Below are positions 59,908 through 64,000 of a DNA stretch of 64,000 bases, one piece after another. Each line of letters begins with the position of its first letter. Within the stretch, counting starts at the first letter, position 1. This DNA comes from Takashimella koratensis (lineage: Eukaryota; Basidiomycota; Tremellomycetes; Trichosporonales; Tetragoniomycetaceae), in assembly GCA_003116875.1 (NCBI GenBank), contig BCKT01000014.1:807687-871686 (forward strand), written 5' to 3'. The position numbers were made by a program, and so were the translations under genes. The notes under the pieces are model-generated. The model did not search any database, was not told the DNA's origin, and saw only the letters and a list, made by a program, of their open reading frames with translations.

Positions 59908-60390
59908 TGCTGTTGAAGTGAAAGCGAGGGAGTATGGAGAGGGTTGTAGGTGAAGGTTGTGAAGCAATTCCAACTCTAGACCTGGACGGCGGCTCTGAAA
60001 AATCTCAACCGAGCCTTGGATAATCACGTGACTGGGGCCCTGGAAATGTGAAACGTAGTAATCCCCCCCCCAGGGCATAATACTAAATGGCACACCCCTT
60101 TTGGTTGCTCCTAGAGAAAATACATCTTTAGCAGTGACGTGGCATTAACTGCAGGGTAATTTAATAGTGATATGGCCATTTCTGCAAGGATCTTGCAGAA
60201 TCTGCAAGCTTCTCCCAGCAGCCCCGGACAGGTCCCAGAATGCATCCAGAGGGTCCCAGTGGTGTCCTCATTGTCATTCCAGTGCGTCCGGGATCCTGAA
60301 CGGTCTCGTTAAGGTGTTTGAGCCAGGACACGTCGAATAGCCTCTTTCGGCAATTGGACCATTCGACCCAAAGGACCCGCCCGTTCGAAG
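59908..60390. other. spacer between SAS10 and the transposon region
   Basis: The first 100-150 bp should be the SAS10 promoter. From about 60.07 kb the sequence no longer looks like a gene flank: it has a poly-C patch, a copy of the dispersed repeat also seen at 10.6 kb, and CTGCAAG repeats near 60.19 kb. It may be the fringe of the mobile element to the right. Confidence 0.5.
60095..60139. repeat. diverged copy of the dispersed repeat at 10.56-10.63 kb
   Basis: CCCCTTTTGGTTGCTC followed by GAGAAAATAC and TTTAGCAGTGACG parallels CCCTTGTGGTTGCTC, GAGTGAAATAGC and CTCTAGCATTGACG at 10599-10650. The order is conserved with small gaps. The similarity was seen by eye. Confidence 0.5.
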
Positions 60391-60404
60391 CAAAGAATGT
60401 GGCT

Positions 60405-60780
60405 CTTTTGTCTGTTTGAGGATACCTTTGGCATCATTGAACGCTCTTTTGTAGTCCCGAACGCGCTCCTTTAAAAGACAAATAGGGCTTTTGTGCTGTC
60501 AAACGCTCTTTTGTTGTCCCGAACGCGCTCCTTTACAAGACGGATGGAGCTTTTGTGCTGTCGAATGCTCTTTTGTTGTCCCAAACGCAATGAGTTACCG
60601 AACAAATGTAGCTTTTGTGAGTTCAAACGGCCACCTGTACCAAACCAATCTGCCTTTTGTAGTCTTGAACGCCGTCCTTACCAACAAATGCAACTTTTGT
60701 ACTCTCAAACGCCTCCTGAATGACTCAAATGCCCCTTTGTGGCCTTGAGCACCTCATTGACGACTCGAATGCGTTTTTGT
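60405..60780. repeat. degenerate minisatellite with CTTTTGT/GAACGC core
   Basis: CTTTTGT recurs at 60405, 60446, 60488, 60508, 60550, 60570, 60612, 60654 and 60694, then in decayed form to about 60.78 kb. Spacing is mostly 40-42 bases with two extra 20-base steps. Two 62-bp blocks (60441-60502 and 60503-60564) are nearly identical, and a third (60565-60626) is more diverged. (G/C)AAACGC or GAACGC usually follows each core. The array ends just before the TATA box of the transposase gene. Confidence 0.85.
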
Positions 60781-60809
60781 GCTACTGGACCGCTCATGGC
60801 TCACTNGAA

Positions 60810-60817
60810 TATAAAAG
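60810..60817 (+). promoter_or_regulatory. TATA box of the transposase gene
   Basis: TATAAAAG lies 57 bp before the ATG at 60867, right after the minisatellite. Spacing and sequence fit a core promoter. Confidence 0.6.
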
Positions 60818-60866
60818 ACACAACTCAATCGCAGTTCCCACATCCCACCAAACATACTTCTTAAAC

Positions 60867-63800
60867 ATGCCCAACNGCGACCAACAAATTGATCTGCCAA
60901 GAGGTGTCCTCAGTGCCAGTCGAAGGCGCGGTCGGGAGAGATACAACTACTACNCACGCCAGCCCTCCCCTCCATCCAACACACCTTCCCAGCCCNAACC
61001 AATGTCAACACCTCTTGGGCATTCTAATACCCCATCGTCCACGCCCTCTNGGCCTGTGGATGAATTGCCAACGCCCGAACACGATGCCTCCGCCTGGTTG
61101 CCGAGNGATACACGCACGATTGCTATCCAGGCGACATTCAACATCCTCAACGCTGTCAGTTACACCGACCCGGATGACAAATACACCCACAGCCCTCTGT
61201 CGAATAACTACATTCCGGTTTCCGACATTCCTACTGTCTTTGTCACCAACAATTTCCTCCGCCAAAGCCATTNGACGGACACGCAGACTNGCACTCNATC
61301 ACTCAAGCTTGATAATATCCGATCTTGGTTTGATTCGCAGGTGAGCATGCCAAATGGATGAAAGTACTGATTGCGAAGAGTCAAGACTATAGCTTCCGGA
61401 GGCATGATGCGTATAAGGGCGTGACCATTCGTTGGGAGGAGCCTCCGGGGATTCGACCATTGGATCTTAGAGCACAATGCTTCTCTATCAGTCTCCANAA
61501 CGGCCACGCTCGTCAGGAGGACGAAGGCCGAATAGTGTGGCGGTCCCAGTACGTATGCGGACGAAACTGCGGTCGCATTCCTCCGCCAGGCAAAGCTTCA
61601 ACAACTGGTACAAACGAGTTTGATACCTTTTTGGAAGCCCAACAGAAAGGCTCTGCACCACGCTGGAACGCCATCAACAGGCCNGACGCGGGCGTTGTNG
61701 AGCCAGTCAATGACGCATCGTTCAAGTCAGTCTGCAATGGAAAGGTCTTTGTGAGTTCATTCNAACCCGGCAATGCTAATCNAACAAGATCNAGATGACT
61801 GTTCGAGATGTGTGGGACGGTACTTGTACTATTACCTATCCCGATCCGGAAACGCATCCCAATCCGGAGGTGCTAGGTGGAATGTCACCTGTGGTACGGC
61901 TTCTTCTCCACNAANGTGCCTCATGTCTTGGAATGACAAAGGGCAGGTTGCAAATTTGTAAGCTCATGGTTATTCAGTGCAGTGCTGACGTCCAGGGATG
62001 ACGAATGCCATACAGACACATCCATATCTGCAATGGCTTAGCGCAAATCATCCTCATCGGCTTCCAAATGTCAGGGACTATTGGACAGCGGTGGATTACG
62101 TGTCCAAGAGGACTCGAACAGCAGGGGACGCAATGGCAGGATTGTATGCTGTGTGTGGTCAGTCCAAGGTCGATATTATTGCGTGAGTAACAATGGACAC
62201 TGCAACTGCACATGTACTGATGTGTGGAAAAGGCATAATCTGCCGTCACCTTCTAGCCAAATGGTCTTGGGCGACAGACCATGGGGCTGCATTATCGCTC
62301 CTCCTTTCGGACTAGACACAGCCTTGCTGTTTGCTCGCGAGCAAGGGGTTTTCATGGACTCATCCTGGCGGAACAAGAATGGTGATCGGTGCCCTGTCAC
62401 AATCCTTGCAACATTGAATGACTACCACTGAATGACACCGAGTGAGTACAGTCCAGCAACTGGTTGCTGATCTTAGTTGCCGTCATGATCTCCACCAACG
62501 CAGACACGAACGCCTACACCTTCCTGCTCGATAACGTGAAGAGGGCTGTCGAATGCCGAGCGGAACAACTCCTTGAATCGCCATCCGATTGCACATATAC
62601 CACAGTGCGAGCTGCCGATCTCTATTCGAAAGCCACTGTAGTGTCGGAGGATGGGTTTGCACCGGCATTCGGCATGATCGATGGAGACAACGCTGAGTTC
62701 AACGCACTCCGGGACATCTTCCCCGGCATCTACATCCGGGCTTGCCAGTTTCATGTCATGCAAAGCTGCCAGCGACATCTCCGAACGGTGTTTGGCGCAT
62801 CCCCCGAGGGTCAGAATAAGGCGCAGAGGGTCCAGGACGCCATTCGAACGAGTCAACGCTGCCAATCGGAAGCCGAATGGCCTACCGCTCTTCAAACCCT
62901 CCGCGCTGCGATCAACGATATCGCAAACGACAATGGTTCGGCAGCCAAGTCCATTATGGCGCACCTCAAAAAGACCTGGTTCAGCAAGAAATGGCGTTCA
63001 AGCTCTGTTGATTTTGGCCTCCCTCCCCACATGACTCGAGACAATGTCCAGACCAACAACTACGCCGAAGCTGCCTTCAAAACGTTTGATCGGCTGTTCT
63101 TGCATGGCAGAGTCAACAAGAGGTAAGCTCTAGCCAATGGACATCCTCGTTTGTTGCCCAGATACTGACAATATTTCGGGAACAGAGTTGATCGATTGGC
63201 CCTCATCATTCTTGTCAACTTTTTCCCATTCTATCAGTACCAGCCCGTCGACCAGTCTTGCCCTGACCCGGCATTGCTGCGCCAACTTTACGGTGGGATG
63301 GCACTTTGGGAGAGCAATGGCATTGTCCCTGCCGCCGAGGTATTCGCTCGACCGTCCGACCTTTTCCTTGAAGCGTTCACCATCCGGCCAAACAGTGGAG
63401 CGCGCAGCAAACGAGGCGAGCAGCATCAATTTGGCCGACGCAAGGACACGCGACGTTTGTGGTGTACTTGCGAGTACTTCCGCACCAATGGCAAGAGGTG
63501 CAAGGGTCTGTGGGCGTTTGAGGCCTTGGATCAAGCTGGCCCTGTCACAGCATTCGCAAGTCGTTCGTCATTGGCATTTCAAAGTATGGAGGCTGCCATT
63601 CCTTCCGCGCAACCATCTGGAGAGACTGCGGATGATCCGGACGATGGCGAAGTGTTTGATGTTGCTACAATCGAACCAATCCAGGCACTCTCGGCAATGT
63701 TGCTGCAGCCAGAGGCTGTAAAGTCCTATTCTGTGAGTTCCGCTAAGATAGAATGCAGAGACCAAACTGATCTGTTTTCTCTTCACCACAGACACCACAG

Positions 63801-64000
63801 TTGACATTGCCCAAGACTGTATCGAATGCCCAGAGCAAACGCGCCGAATCCGTTGCATCCTGTTCGACCGCCGTCAGTCCTCCCGTTCAGTCAGGTCGAC
63901 CGGCGAACATCACGCCATTGTTCCCCCCTGCCGCCCGTCGAAAGAGGCAGCGTCCAACCGAGAGTGCTGCCGAGACCAAGATCAACCTCCGCCCCGTTGT
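60867..64000 (+). pseudogene. MULE-type transposase gene with one in-frame stop, continues past the window
   Basis: The ATG at 60867 opens a Pro/Ser-rich N-terminus. A 38-bp intron (61341-61378) may join WFDSQ to SQDYSFRRHDAYKG. Downstream are YVCGRNCGRIPPPGKAS and further exons joined by short introns. The catalytic core has GVFMDSSWRNKNGDRCPVTI (first Asp), AFGMIDGDNAEFNALRDIFP with CQFHVMQSCQRHLR (second Asp and the C/H motif) and NNYAEAAFKTFDRLF (candidate Glu), the order of a MULE DDE domain. A SWIM-like segment follows (LWCTCEYFRTNGKRCKG): C-x-C-x8-C, but the usual final His is absent. TGA at 62429-62431 interrupts the frame between DYH and MTPIAVMIST, exactly where relatives continue. 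Unless bypassed, this copy cannot make a full transposase. The last visible exon (from about 63802) is Pro/Arg-rich and open at the edge. Confidence 0.75.

Larger units (their letters stand above)
60405..64000 (+). mobile_element. MULE-like DNA transposon, right end outside the window
   Basis: The region comprises a minisatellite, a promoter and a transposase-like gene with MULE hallmarks. Terminal inverted repeats could not be defined because the right end is not in the window and the left end is unclear. Seventeen isolated ambiguous bases occur between 60806 and 61915 and nowhere else in the window, as expected when reads from several near-identical copies are merged. This supports a multicopy element. 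Confidence 0.65.

Noticed and set aside
60405..60780. CRISPR-like regular repeats
   Set aside because: The units are adjacent and degenerate with no unique spacers, and the genome is a fungus; it is a minisatellite.
1..64000. Search for tRNA, rRNA and CRISPR features
   Set aside because: No GGTTCGAATCC-type T-arm with matching stems, no rRNA-like stretch and no regularly spaced repeat-spacer array was found by eye.

Overview
This window is eukaryotic nuclear DNA, most likely from a basidiomycete yeast of the Tremellomycetes, possibly Trichosporonales. That placement is an inference. The support is many short introns (often 40-100 bp) with GTGAGT/GTAAGT donors, CTGAC/CTAAC branch sites close to CAG acceptors, compact gene spacing, GC-rich codon use and recognisable fungal orthologues. 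No operon, CRISPR array, rRNA or convincing tRNA was seen. Because of the introns, nearly every gene is split over several short reading frames. I joined exons by splice consensus and by continuity of the conserved protein. Outer coordinates are usually exact, but internal exon edges were only partly worked out.

Layout. 1-1.9 kb: poly-C and poly-G tracts and perhaps the 3' end of a gene cut by the edge. 1.9-8.6 kb (minus strand): a universal stress protein, a small UBA-like reading frame, and an RRM+YTH RNA-binding protein. 8.6-10.8 kb: intergenic, with a palindromic double CRE site and repeats. 10.8-15.9 kb (plus): an M16 metallopeptidase followed by a broken duplicate of its last exon. 16-23.2 kb (plus): a very large protein with a C1-type zinc finger. 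23.4-27.1 kb (minus): RNA cytidine acetyltransferase (Kre33/NAT10), divergent from the TFIIA large subunit (27.6-28.95 kb). An 85-N gap lies at 29.2 kb. 29.9-33.2 kb (minus): a CSC1/OSCA-type channel. 35.3-36.3 kb: an Irc21-like cytochrome b5 protein. 36.7-42.35 kb: RAD50. 44.7-45.4 kb: a small membrane protein. 46.1-47.65 kb: an acyltransferase. 48.05-49.4 kb (minus): mitochondrial ribosomal protein uS2m, divergent from VPS11 (49.7-53.4 kb). 53.7-55.55 kb (minus): Rab geranylgeranyltransferase alpha, divergent from a WBP4-like spliceosomal zinc-finger protein (55.8-57.1 kb). 57.3-59.9 kb (minus): SAS10/UTP3. 60.4 kb to the right edge: a MULE-like DNA transposon preceded by a minisatellite.

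The genes are housekeeping functions in ordinary eukaryotic order, with no pathway cluster. Several are arranged as divergent pairs sharing short promoters (NAT10/TFIIA, uS2m/VPS11, BET4/WBP4-like). The observations most worth following are: first introns that cut through or directly follow the start codon in several unrelated genes (AT|G in TFIIA and RAD50, ATG| in BET4); the duplicated and decayed 3' end of the M16 gene; a 22-bp perfect palindrome made of two CRE sites; and a MULE copy with one in-frame stop and 17 single ambiguous bases found nowhere else in the window. I did not find a clearly new multi-gene system.
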